Shown here one piece after another: positions 1-6,618 of a stretch of 6,868 bases of DNA. The position numbers and the translations under genes are program-made. Each line of letters opens with the position of its first letter. Position 1 is the first letter of the stretch. This stretch comes from Planctomycetota bacterium. GTDB lineage: Bacteria; Planctomycetota; UBA1135; GCA-002686595. The notes under the pieces were generated by a model that made no database searches, was not told the DNA's origin, and saw nothing but the letters and a program-made list of their open reading frames with translations. The stretch covers positions 1-6,868 of the forward strand of contig JAJFFA010000169.1 in the NCBI GenBank assembly GCA_021776885.1. Direction: 5' to 3'.

Positions 1-1
1 C

Positions 2-616
2 CTCGATCGCTCGGAGGCCTGGGTCGGCGTGGGGCACCACGTGGCCTGGGCGCACTTCCTCTCATCGAAGCCCGACCCCGAGGCGGACCGGGCCTGGTTC
101 GACGCCCTCTTCGCGCCCTTCCCGGCCGAGGCCCGCGCCCCGATCGCGCGCGGTGTCGGCGCTCGCCTGCGGCGCCTGCCGCGGGAGGCCATGGTCAAGC
201 GCCTGGCGCCGCTGCTCGCGCAGCCCGGCCCCTTCACCGAGGCCCTGGTCGAGGGGCTCTGCATCGACTTCGCCTACCCCCTGAGCGCCCAGACGGCGGG
301 GGACCTGGCCCACTCGCGCTCCCTGGGCGAGCTCGTGCCGGCCGGCCTGAAGCCCGCCTGGTGGCGTGGCCGCGGGGTCTACGCCGGGCGCCTGATCGCC
401 CGCGGGATCCCCCATGACGTGCGGCTCTGCGCCGCGGAGCTGAGTGCGGCGAGCGGGCGGGCGGACGCCTTCTGGGTCGGCCTCGGGCAGGGGTTGGTCG
501 AGGGTGGGGCCCAGGAGCTGCAGCCGGGCCTCGCGGGCCTCGAGCTGCCGCCCCAGCACGCCGCCGCCGCGGGCAGCGGCTTCGAGGCCCGCCGCGCGGT
601 CCGCGACGGCGACTGA
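2..616 (+). CDS. Hypothetical protein with degenerate ~75-residue repeats (5' end missing)
   Basis: I do not recognise this protein. The frame is open from base 2 and ends at a TGA at 614-616, so at least 204 residues are visible and the true start lies before the window. A GTG at 29 is the first possible start inside the window, but the reading frame and the repeat pattern continue upstream of it. Counting that GTG as residue 1, an AWVGVG stretch at -3 to 2 recurs as FWVGLG at 148-153, with a weaker match (ALVEGL) at 72-77. GVGARL at 42-47 pairs with GVYAGRL at 116-122. The spacing of about 75 residues suggests diverged tandem repeats. There is no signal peptide or membrane segment in the visible part, and the last ~30 residues look disordered. 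It is separated from rfbD by 81 bases and a hairpin, so it may belong to a different transcription unit. It is probably soluble; its function is unknown. Confidence 0.7.
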   Translation, partial: LDRSEAWVGVGHHVAWAHFLSSKPDPEADRAWFDALFAPFPAEARAPIARGVGARLRRLPREAMVKRLAPLLAQPGPFTEALVEGLCIDFAYPLSAQTAGDLAHSRSLGELVPAGLKPAWWRGRGVYAGRLIARGIPHDVRLCAAELSAASGRADAFWVGLGQGLVEGGAQELQPGLAGLELPPQHAAAAGSGFEARRAVRDGD

Positions 617-646
617 GGCGGCCCCGTCGTGTAAGGTCTTGCGCTC

Positions 647-667
647 GCTCGGGCGCCGCGCCCGGGC
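647..667 (+). terminator. GC-rich hairpin between the repeat-protein gene and rfbD; possible terminator
   Basis: Bases 650-655 pair perfectly with 659-664 around a three-base loop. Bases 647-649 extend the stem against 665-667 with one G-T wobble, giving about nine pairs. It lies 30 bases after the stop of the upstream gene and 30 bases before the rfbD start. No run of T follows, so intrinsic termination is only possible, not shown. It could equally be a leader structure or chance pairing in GC-rich DNA. Confidence 0.3.
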
Positions 668-697
668 TTCCAGCCCCTTCCTTCAGCGCACACCACG

Positions 698-1603
698 ATG
701 AATATCGAGCCCGGGAATCTCGAGCCCGGCAGCGTCCTGGTCACCGGCGGAGCGGGCATGCTCGGCAGCCAGGTGCTCCTGACCGTTCCCGACGGCGTCA
801 CCGCCCTCGGCACCGACCTGCGCGAGGCCCCCGGAGTCGACGCCGTCGGCACGGACCTGGCGGACGAGGACGCGGTCGAGCGCCTCTTCAGCGAGCGAGG
901 ACCCTTCCAGGGCGTGATCCACACCGCGGCCTACACCGCGGTCGACAAGGCGGAGGAGGAGGAGCCCCTGGCCCTGCGCGTCAACGCCGACGCCTGCGCT
1001 GTCCTGGCCCGCCTGTGCGCGCGGGAGTCGATTCCCCTGGTGCTGGTCAGCACCGACTTCGTGTTCGACGGCGAGGGCACGCGACCCTACCGGGAGGACG
1101 ACCCCCCGCGGCCCCTCTCCGCCTACGGTCGCACCAAGCTGGCGGGGGAGAGCGCCGCCCTCGAGGCTCACCCGGGCGGGACCCGCATCGTGCGCACCCA
1201 GTGGCTCTACGGGCCGCGCGGGCGGCACTTCCCCGGGACCATGCAGCAGCTGGCCCGGGAGCGCGACTCCCTGCGCGTCGTCTCCGATCAGATCGGCGCT
1301 CCGACCTCGACCCTGGAGCTGGCCCCGGCCCTCTGGGACGTCCTGCTCAGCGGCGAGGCGGGGGTCTACCACGCGGCCTGCGAGGGGCAGTGCTCCTGGT
1401 ACGACTTCGCGCGCTCGACCCTCGAACTCTCAGGTCAGGGCGAGGTCCAGGTCGATCCCTGCACCACGGCCGAGTTCCCGCGGCCGGCCCATCGGCCGGC
1501 CTACAGCGTGCTCGACTGCTCGAAGCTCGCGCACCTGCGCGGGGCACCCCTGGCGTCCTGGGAGGACGCCCTCAGGACGTTTCTCGGAAGCGAAGACTCA
1601 TGA
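698..1603 (+). CDS. rfbD: dTDP-4-dehydrorhamnose reductase (RmlD/RfbD)
   Basis: The product (301 aa, usual length for the family) reduces dTDP-4-dehydro-L-rhamnose to dTDP-L-rhamnose with NAD(P)H, the last step of cytoplasmic dTDP-rhamnose synthesis. Visible evidence: a Rossmann nucleotide-binding motif GGAGMLG at 17-23; the family block HTAAYTAVDKAE at 75-86; STD at 118-120 and the YxxxK pair Tyr143/Lys147, giving the Ser/Thr-Tyr-Lys active site of extended short-chain dehydrogenases; DQIGAPTS at 197-204; and RPAYSVLD at 266-273, typical of RmlD C-termini. The ATG at 698 is the only good start before the Rossmann motif, although no clear ribosome binding site precedes it. The first 12 residues hold a small duplication (IEPGN-LEPGS) not typical of the family. 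Its TGA overlaps the rfbB start by four bases, so the two are probably translationally coupled. Confidence 0.93.
   Translation: MNIEPGNLEPGSVLVTGGAGMLGSQVLLTVPDGVTALGTDLREAPGVDAVGTDLADEDAVERLFSERGPFQGVIHTAAYTAVDKAEEEEPLALRVNADACAVLARLCARESIPLVLVSTDFVFDGEGTRPYREDDPPRPLSAYGRTKLAGESAALEAHPGGTRIVRTQWLYGPRGRHFPGTMQQLARERDSLRVVSDQIGAPTSTLELAPALWDVLLSGEAGVYHAACEGQCSWYDFARSTLELSGQGEVQVDPCTTAEFPRPAHRPAYSVLDCSKLAHLRGAPLASWEDALRTFLGSEDS
1586..1590 (+). promoter_or_regulatory. Ribosome binding site for rfbB
   Basis: GGAAG lies nine bases before the ATG at 1600, inside the end of rfbD. With the ATGA stop/start overlap it supports a start at 1600. The same frame stays open upstream to 1015, but there it only runs through rfbD in a shifted frame. 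Confidence 0.5.
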
Positions 1604-2637
1604 CTCGATCCCTGCTGGTCACCGGCGGCGCTGGCTTCATCGGCTCGAACTTCATCCACATGCTGGTCGAAGACCGACCCGACTGGCGCGTGACGAACCT
1701 GGATGCCCTGACCTACGCCGGCAACCTGGAGAACCTGACGTCGATCGAGGGCCATGCCGGCTACGAGTTCGTCCACGGCGACGTGACCTCGGCGGCCGAC
1801 GTGGCGCGTGCTTTCGAGGTCGCCGGTCGCGACGGCGCGGCGGTCTCGGTGGTGCACTTCGCCGCGGAGAGCCACGTCGACCGCTCGATCGCCTCGGGGC
1901 TGCCCTTCGTGCAGGCCAACGTGATCGGCACCCAGATTCTGCTCGACGCCGCCCGCGGGGCCGAGACGGAGTCCTTCGTGCACGTCTCGACCGACGAGGT
2001 CTACGGCAGCCTGGGGGCCACGGGCTTCTTCACCGAGGAGACACCCCTGGCGCCGAACTCGCCCTACTCCGCCAGCAAGGCGGCCAGCGACATGCTGGTG
2101 CGGGCGGCCTTCAAGACCCACGGCTTCCCGGCCCTGATCACGCGCTGCTCGAACAACTACGGCCCCTGGCAGTTCCCCGAAAAGCTGATCCCGCTGATGA
2201 TCGCCAACGCGCGGGAGGACAAGTCCCTGCCCGTCTACGGGGACGGGCAGCAGATCCGCGACTGGCTCTTCGTGCGCGACCACTGCGAGGCCATCCTGGC
2301 CGTGCTGGAGCGCGGGACGCCGGGCGAGGTCTACAACATCGGCGGCCACAACGAATACCCGAACCTCGAGATCGTGCACCAGATCCTGCGTCACCTGGGC
2401 AAGGACGAGGGGTTGATCGAGTACGTGAAAGACCGCCCCGGACACGACCGCCGCTACGCCATCGACGCGGGCAAGATCGAGCGCGAGCTCGGCTGGACCC
2501 CGCGCTATACCTTCGAGCAGGCCCTCCCGGCGACCATCGCCTGGTACGGCTCCCAGGAGGAGTGGTTGCGGCGGGTGCGATCCGGAGCCTACCGTGACTA
2601 CTACGAGGCCCAGTACGGGGGCCGTCCCACCGGGTAG
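1600..2637 (+). CDS. rfbB: dTDP-glucose 4,6-dehydratase (RmlB/RfbB)
   Basis: The product (345 aa, normal for the family) converts dTDP-D-glucose to dTDP-4-dehydro-6-deoxy-D-glucose using tightly bound NAD+, the second step of the dTDP-L-rhamnose pathway and a branch point to other 6-deoxysugars. Visible evidence: GGAGFIG at 9-15; LTYAGN at 37-42; HFAAESHVDRSI at 86-97; STDEVYG at 130-136, with the catalytic Thr-Asp-Glu triad at 131-133; SPYSASK with Tyr156 and Lys160; RCSNNYGP at 182-189; QQIRDWL at 217-223; and RPGHDRRYAID at 279-289. All key residues are present. The ATG at 1600 places the Rossmann motif at the N-terminus as expected. It overlaps rfbD by four bases. The pathway's nucleotidylyltransferase (RfbA) and epimerase (RfbC) are not in the window. 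Confidence 0.96.
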   Translation: MTRSLLVTGGAGFIGSNFIHMLVEDRPDWRVTNLDALTYAGNLENLTSIEGHAGYEFVHGDVTSAADVARAFEVAGRDGAAVSVVHFAAESHVDRSIASGLPFVQANVIGTQILLDAARGAETESFVHVSTDEVYGSLGATGFFTEETPLAPNSPYSASKAASDMLVRAAFKTHGFPALITRCSNNYGPWQFPEKLIPLMIANAREDKSLPVYGDGQQIRDWLFVRDHCEAILAVLERGTPGEVYNIGGHNEYPNLEIVHQILRHLGKDEGLIEYVKDRPGHDRRYAIDAGKIERELGWTPRYTFEQALPATIAWYGSQEEWLRRVRSGAYRDYYEAQYGGRPTG

Positions 2638-2710
2638 GAGCCGAGCGCGGCACCCCGTGGGCGGGCGTTCCCCTGAGCCGTCAACCCAACTCGACGACCT
2701 GCCGATGTAT

Positions 2711-2737
2711 GGGGAGTCCGCCCCCTGCGGACGGCCC
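2711..2737 (+). other. Hairpin in the gap before the export lipoprotein gene
   Basis: Bases 2716-2721 (GTCCGC) pair perfectly with 2727-2732 (GCGGAC) around a five-base loop. An outer GGG/CCC pairing (2712-2714 with 2735-2737) can extend the stem across a small internal loop. It sits 12 bases before the preferred ATG at 2750 and 74 bases after the rfbB stop. It could be a weak terminator for rfbDB, a leader structure limiting ribosome access, or chance; no T tract follows. The rest of the 112-base gap shows no promoter I can recognise. Confidence 0.3.
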
Positions 2738-2749
2738 TCAGACCCCCAC

Positions 2750-3562
2750 ATGCCCCTCCCCGGAACCGGTCCCCGCGCCCGCCTGGCGCTCTTCACCCTC
2801 GTCGTCGCCGGGTTTCTCGCCTCCTGCAACACGGCGCCCGACAAGCGTCTCTTGCAGTACTTGAACCGAGACGGCTTCGGCAACTCCTACGTGGGCAACG
2901 CCGAGGAGGAGAACTACGTCTCCATCGCGGACAGCGTCAACTTCGAGGACACCCTGCACCCGACCGAGGTGCGGGCCAGCGCCAAGGTCTCCATCGACGG
3001 CACGATCCTGGCGCCCCTGATCGGGGCCGTGCACGTGGCCGGCTACACGCGCTCCGAGCTCGAGGCCTTCCTGACCGAGAAGTACTCGTCCTACTACGCG
3101 GAGACCGACATCAAGGCCGTGATCACGGCGGCGGGCAAGCAGTACTTCATCTACGGCGAGGTCAACAACGAGGGCTCCCAGCGCTTCGAGGGTGACCTGA
3201 CCCTGTTCGAGGCGGTGATGAGCGCCGGGCCCGACAAGAACAGCGCCAACCTGGGGCGCGTGCGCCTGGTGCGCCCGGATCCGGTCGATCCGATCGTCTT
3301 GACCTTCAACGTGGGTGACATGGTCCTGACCGGCGATTCGACCTTCAACGTACACGTGCGCGAGCGCGACATCATCCTGGTCCCGCCGACGCTCCTGGCG
3401 CAGGTGGGCTACTTCCTCGAGGGCCTCCTGTTCCCGGTCAACCAGGTGCTGCGCAGCCTGGGTCAGGCCATCACCGGGGGCGGCGGACGCGGCGGTCGCG
3501 GCCGACGCGGTCGCGGGGGCGGCGGCGGGCTCGGCGTCGGACTCGGTGGGGGAATCTTCTAG
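2750..3562 (+). CDS. Polysaccharide export lipoprotein (Wza/Gfc-type, SLBB domain)
   Basis: This is a predicted outer-membrane lipoprotein (270 aa) of the polysaccharide export family, which forms the exit channel for surface polysaccharide. From the ATG at 2750 it has a short basic N-terminus, a hydrophobic stretch at 12-22 and a lipobox LASC with Cys26, so signal peptidase II processing is likely. Residues about 55-125 fit the polysaccharide export domain (VRASAKVSIDGTILAPLIG, then AGYTRSELEAFL). Residues 130-185 fit an SLBB domain (YGEVNNEGSQRF, then LFEAVMSAG and VRLVRPDP). Residues 215-241 form a hydrophobic or amphipathic helix that could span the outer membrane as in Wza. The last 28 residues are almost all Gly and Arg, which is unusual. 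In-frame ATGs at 2705 and 2594 would bury the signal peptide, so 2750 is preferred, although no ribosome binding site is clear. The stop is two bases before the next gene. Confidence 0.88.
   Translation: MPLPGTGPRARLALFTLVVAGFLASCNTAPDKRLLQYLNRDGFGNSYVGNAEEENYVSIADSVNFEDTLHPTEVRASAKVSIDGTILAPLIGAVHVAGYTRSELEAFLTEKYSSYYAETDIKAVITAAGKQYFIYGEVNNEGSQRFEGDLTLFEAVMSAGPDKNSANLGRVRLVRPDPVDPIVLTFNVGDMVLTGDSTFNVHVRERDIILVPPTLLAQVGYFLEGLLFPVNQVLRSLGQAITGGGGRGGRGRRGRGGGGGLGVGLGGGIF
3476..3559 (+). repeat. G-rich low-complexity tract encoding a Gly/Arg tail
   Basis: This stretch is made of repeated GGC/CGC/GGG-type triplets and G runs. It encodes residues 243-270 of the export lipoprotein, with RGG-like spacing (GGRGGRGRRGRGG). 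The repeated G runs could form quadruplexes on the + strand and are prone to length change. The frame stays open through the tract to a stop closely spaced with the next gene, so there is no sign of a frameshift. Confidence 0.6.
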
Positions 3563-3564
3563 CC

Positions 3565-5196
3565 ATGGCCGTCGAAGTCGAAGGCACCAGTCAGGTCGAG
3601 GAGTTCCTCGGCGTCCTGCGCCGCAGGGCCGCCTGGATCCTCGTGCCGGCTGCGATCCTGATCTCCCTCGGGTCCGCCTTCGCGGTGATCGTGCCCAAGA
3701 AGTACGTCTCGAAGACGCGCGTCCTGGTGCGCAACGCGGCCCAGGGCGCGGATACGCCCGCCGTGGCCTCGAACAACGCCCTCGAGGCCCAGGTCGCCGA
3801 GCACCACATCCTCTCGCCGTTCCGCATCAACACGGTGCTCGAGGACCTGCAGTGGCCCGAGTACCTGGAGCTGGATCGGCCCCAGCGGGTCGAGTTCATC
3901 GACAGCCTGCAGGACGACATCGACGTCACGATCCCGCCCATGCCGCGCGACGCGGGGCAGCAGGTGGTCAGCATCGAGTTCGCCCACGCCGACCCGGCCC
4001 GGGCGCGCGAGTTCCTGGAGGCGCTCAGCTCGAAGTGGCAGGGCGAGGTGCTCGAGCGCGGCAAGAGCGCCGAGCTCAAGTCCTTCGACTCCCTGAAGGA
4101 GGCGCGCCGGCAGCTCGAACAGGAGCGCGAGGACATCAACGACGAGATGACGGGACTGCGCAAGCAGTACGACATCGCGCCGCCCAAGGCGCGCTCGGGC
4201 TTCGGCTCGGCCGGCGACCCGATCTTCGAGGAGCTGGCCACCAACCGCGAGCGACTGTCCGAGTTCGAGGCCCAGATCGAGGAGGCCGAGGCCGACATCC
4301 TGCAGAAGCGCGAGGAGTTCACGCGCATGGAGGAGACCGTCCCGCGCACCTCCCAGGACGGGGTCACCAACGCGACCAAGATCCGCGAGCGCGAGCAGCA
4401 GATCATCGACCTGCGCCAGTCGATCACGGCTCAGAAGCTGCTCCCGGCGCACCCCAAGTACCGCCAGATCGAGGACAAGATCGCGGCGCTGCAGGAGGAG
4501 ATCCAGTACCTCGAGGGCAGCGAGCAGGCCATCCTCGACGTCACCAGCTTCGAGCCCAACCAGAAGCGCATCCGGCTCGAGGAGGAGATCGAGAAGCTCG
4601 AGGGCGACCTCGAGTCCCTGCACCGGCGCAGCGACGCGATGTCCGAGCGCCTCGCGGCTCAGATGCAGGAGAGCCGCGAGCTGAACGACGTCTACGGCCA
4701 GATCGACGAGCTCCAGGCGCGCCTCTCCACCATCAACACCACGCTGATGGACGTCGACCGCAACTACCACAACGCGCAGCGCGCCGTGGAGTGGGTCAAG
4801 GGCCCGGGGGGCAACCCCTTCGACGTGCTCTCCGAGGTCAACCTGCCGACCCGGCCGACCGAGCCCAACCCGATCCTGATCGTCCTGATCTCGATCTTCC
4901 TGGGCCTCTCCATGGGGCTGGGCCTGGCCATCGTGGTCGAGTACCACAAGAACTGCTTCCGCTCGCCGAGTGACATCGGGCGTGTGATGGTGGTGCCCGT
5001 CCTGGGCACCCTGAACGCCATCGCCACCCGTGGGCAGCGCGCGCGGACCCTGTTCGCTCAGGTGGTCGTGGGCTCCAGCACACTGCTCTTCGTGGGCCTG
5101 ATCGGCTACGTCACCTGGGCCTGGAAGACCAACCCGCACCTGCTCTCCGACCAGGTCCTGGACTCCATCGAGGACTTCCGAGCGGGCTTCCGGTAA
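3565..5196 (+). CDS. Polysaccharide chain-length determinant (Wzz/GumC-type), no kinase domain
   Basis: This inner-membrane polysaccharide co-polymerase (543 aa) would control chain length and link synthesis to the export lipoprotein encoded two bases upstream. It has an N-terminal Wzz-like region with a first membrane segment at about 23-43. A long periplasmic part follows, mostly charged coiled coil from about 165 to 405 with breaks near 202-222, 255-270 and 291-298; the last holds the family-type HPKYRQIEDKI. The proline-rich lead-in LPTRPTEPNP at 427-436 and a Gly-rich second membrane segment at about 436-458 are typical of Wzz. The cytoplasmic piece (RSPSDIGRVMVVPVLGTL) is also family-like. 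No Walker A motif follows, so no tyrosine-kinase domain is fused. Instead there is a third hydrophobic segment at about 497-519 and a 24-residue tail. The ATG at 3565 is preceded by GGGGG about 12 bases upstream. Confidence 0.9.
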   Translation: MAVEVEGTSQVEEFLGVLRRRAAWILVPAAILISLGSAFAVIVPKKYVSKTRVLVRNAAQGADTPAVASNNALEAQVAEHHILSPFRINTVLEDLQWPEYLELDRPQRVEFIDSLQDDIDVTIPPMPRDAGQQVVSIEFAHADPARAREFLEALSSKWQGEVLERGKSAELKSFDSLKEARRQLEQEREDINDEMTGLRKQYDIAPPKARSGFGSAGDPIFEELATNRERLSEFEAQIEEAEADILQKREEFTRMEETVPRTSQDGVTNATKIREREQQIIDLRQSITAQKLLPAHPKYRQIEDKIAALQEEIQYLEGSEQAILDVTSFEPNQKRIRLEEEIEKLEGDLESLHRRSDAMSERLAAQMQESRELNDVYGQIDELQARLSTINTTLMDVDRNYHNAQRAVEWVKGPGGNPFDVLSEVNLPTRPTEPNPILIVLISIFLGLSMGLGLAIVVEYHKNCFRSPSDIGRVMVVPVLGTLNAIATRGQRARTLFAQVVVGSSTLLFVGLIGYVTWAWKTNPHLLSDQVLDSIEDFRAGFR

Positions 5197-5210
5197 GGCG
5201 GACGAGTGGG

Positions 5211-6611
5211 ATGAGCGTCCGCGATCTCTTCGTCGCCTGCTTCGTCCTGGGGTCGCTTCCGATTTGCTTTCGGAAGCCCCTGGTGGGGCTGCTCGTCTTC
5301 TCGCTCCTGGCGTACATGCGCCTGCAGGACCTGGCCTGGGGCTTCGCGCGCTTCGAGCGCTGGTCGTACTACGTGGCGCTGGTGACCTTCGCCGGCTGGA
5401 TCGGCTCGCGCGACCGCAAGCCGATGATCCTCGAGCTGCGCATGATCCTGATGATCCTGCTGGCCGTGCACCTGGGGGTGGGCCTGGCCCTGGGCAAGGG
5501 GCCGGGCAAGCTCGACTGGGCGGCCTACTTCGAGTTCTGCAAGATCGTCGGCGTCGCGCTCTTCACGACCTCCGTGGTGCGCTCGCGCAACCAGCTGCGC
5601 ATCCTGGTCTGGGTGATCGCCATGAGCTTTGCCTTCTTCGGGGTGAAGAGCGGGATCGCCGGGGTGGTCTCCCTGGGCCGGCTGAAGATCATCGAGGGCC
5701 CGGGAGGCATGCTGAAGGACAACAACGACTTCGCCCTGGCCATGGTCATGGCCGTGCCCTTGTTGCTGCACCTGTACACCTCCGAGAAGAACGAGGACAT
5801 CCGCCGTCCGCTCTTGTTCATGGTTCCGCTGACCATCATCACGGTCATGCTGACCCACTCGCGCGGAGCCTTCCTGTCCCTGGTGATGTGCATCGGTGTG
5901 CTCGTCTGGCGCTCGCGCAACCGCATCGCGGGGATCGCGATCGGCGTCTTCGTGGCCATCCTGGGGGTGCTCCTGGCGCCCAAGTCCTACGTCGAGCGCA
6001 TCCAGACCATCGGCGAGTACGAGAGCGACGGCTCGGCCCAGGGACGGATCGCGGCCTGGCGCGTCGGCGGGCGCATGATCGAGCACTACCCGATCTTCGG
6101 CGTCGGTCTGGACCGCTTCCAGCAGAACTACCTGTCCCACGAGCCCAACCCCTCACCCGACCAGATCGCCGGCAAGGGGGGCACGCGCGTGGCGCACAAC
6201 AGCTACGTGCAGATCACCGCCGAGGGCGGCGTGCCGGCGGCCCTGCTCTACCTGTCGCTGCTGTTCCTGTCGTTCCTCGACATCTGGTCCGTGCGTCGAC
6301 GTGCCAAACGCACGTACAACGCGAGCTGGATCCTGTCGTACTGCACGATGTTCGAGGCCACGCTGTTCTCGTTCGTGATCGGCAGCACCTTCCTGAACCG
6401 AGCGCACTTCGACCTGATCTACCACTACGTCGCGATCGTCCTGATCTTCGGGCGCATCGCCCGCGCCGAGATGGACTCGCCGCTGCACGCCGGCGGCCGT
6501 GGACGCGGCATCGGCGGGCGTCTGGTGGCCCTCGACAAGCCCGGCTTCGGGCGTCGGCACCGGCCCACGCGCACCTTCCGGCGCACGCCGCTCGTCGTCG
6601 GGGAAGCCTGA
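5211..6611 (+). CDS. O-antigen ligase family protein, resembling the exosortase-associated O-glycosylation ligase
   Basis: This is a polytopic inner-membrane protein (466 aa) with roughly a dozen hydrophobic segments between residues 6 and 416, of the O-antigen ligase/polymerase (Wzy_C) superfamily, which transfers lipid-linked glycan to an acceptor in the periplasm. Superfamily marks are SRGA at 217-220, a long periplasmic loop at about 257-338 with GRIAAW at 278-283 and FGVGLDRF at 296-303, and AHNSYVQ at 328-334. Several blocks match what I recall of TIGR03097 (exosortase A system-associated ligase): LGSLP with a following RKPLVG near the N-terminus, LAWGFA at 41-46, GVKSG at 144-148, EGPGG with KDNNDFALA at 162-177, and a TIGEYESDGSA block at 266-276. 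The substrate and acceptor are unknown. A basic tail of about 48 residues follows the last membrane segment. The ATG at 5211 is 14 bases after the preceding stop, with a weak GGCGGA eight bases upstream. Confidence 0.87.
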   Translation: MSVRDLFVACFVLGSLPICFRKPLVGLLVFSLLAYMRLQDLAWGFARFERWSYYVALVTFAGWIGSRDRKPMILELRMILMILLAVHLGVGLALGKGPGKLDWAAYFEFCKIVGVALFTTSVVRSRNQLRILVWVIAMSFAFFGVKSGIAGVVSLGRLKIIEGPGGMLKDNNDFALAMVMAVPLLLHLYTSEKNEDIRRPLLFMVPLTIITVMLTHSRGAFLSLVMCIGVLVWRSRNRIAGIAIGVFVAILGVLLAPKSYVERIQTIGEYESDGSAQGRIAAWRVGGRMIEHYPIFGVGLDRFQQNYLSHEPNPSPDQIAGKGGTRVAHNSYVQITAEGGVPAALLYLSLLFLSFLDIWSVRRRAKRTYNASWILSYCTMFEATLFSFVIGSTFLNRAHFDLIYHYVAIVLIFGRIARAEMDSPLHAGGRGRGIGGRLVALDKPGFGRRHRPTRTFRRTPLVVGEA

Positions 6612-6614
6612 GGG
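6610..6614 (+). promoter_or_regulatory. Ribosome binding site for the amidotransferase gene
   Basis: GAGGG overlaps the TGA of the ligase gene and lies four bases before the TTG at 6619. The spacing is short, but it supports an unusual TTG start that puts the catalytic cysteine at position 2. Confidence 0.45.
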
Positions 6615-6618
6615 CGGC

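Noticed and set aside
29..31. GTG as the start of the first gene
   Set aside because: The frame is open to the window edge and a repeat-like block begins upstream of this codon, so the gene most likely starts before the window.
629..637. TGTAAGGT as a -10-like promoter element before rfbD
   Set aside because: No matching -35 at a suitable distance, and the organism's promoter consensus is unknown.
2594..2749. Longer N-terminus for the export lipoprotein from ATG 2594 or 2705
   Set aside because: It would put 52 or 15 residues before a good lipoprotein signal peptide, and the first would overlap rfbB; the lipobox position favours 2750.
1501..2883. 460-residue minus-strand open frame opposite rfbB
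   Set aside because: The + strand here encodes a complete RfbB with every catalytic motif; the minus frame is a by-product of high GC and has no recognisable motif.
3546..4973. 475-residue + strand open frame overlapping the chain-length gene
   Set aside because: It is an Arg/Gly/Pro/Ala-rich shifted reading of the real gene, with no family motif.
3559..5139. 526-residue minus-strand open frame opposite the chain-length gene
   Set aside because: Its composition is the mirror of the coiled-coil codons (Leu, Val, Gly, Arg, Asp rich) and no domain is visible; the + strand gene is clear.
5106..6140. 344-residue minus-strand open frame opposite the ligase gene
   Set aside because: It is rich in His, Gln, Asp and Arg without hydrophobic or catalytic patterns, while the + strand shows membrane segments and ligase motifs.
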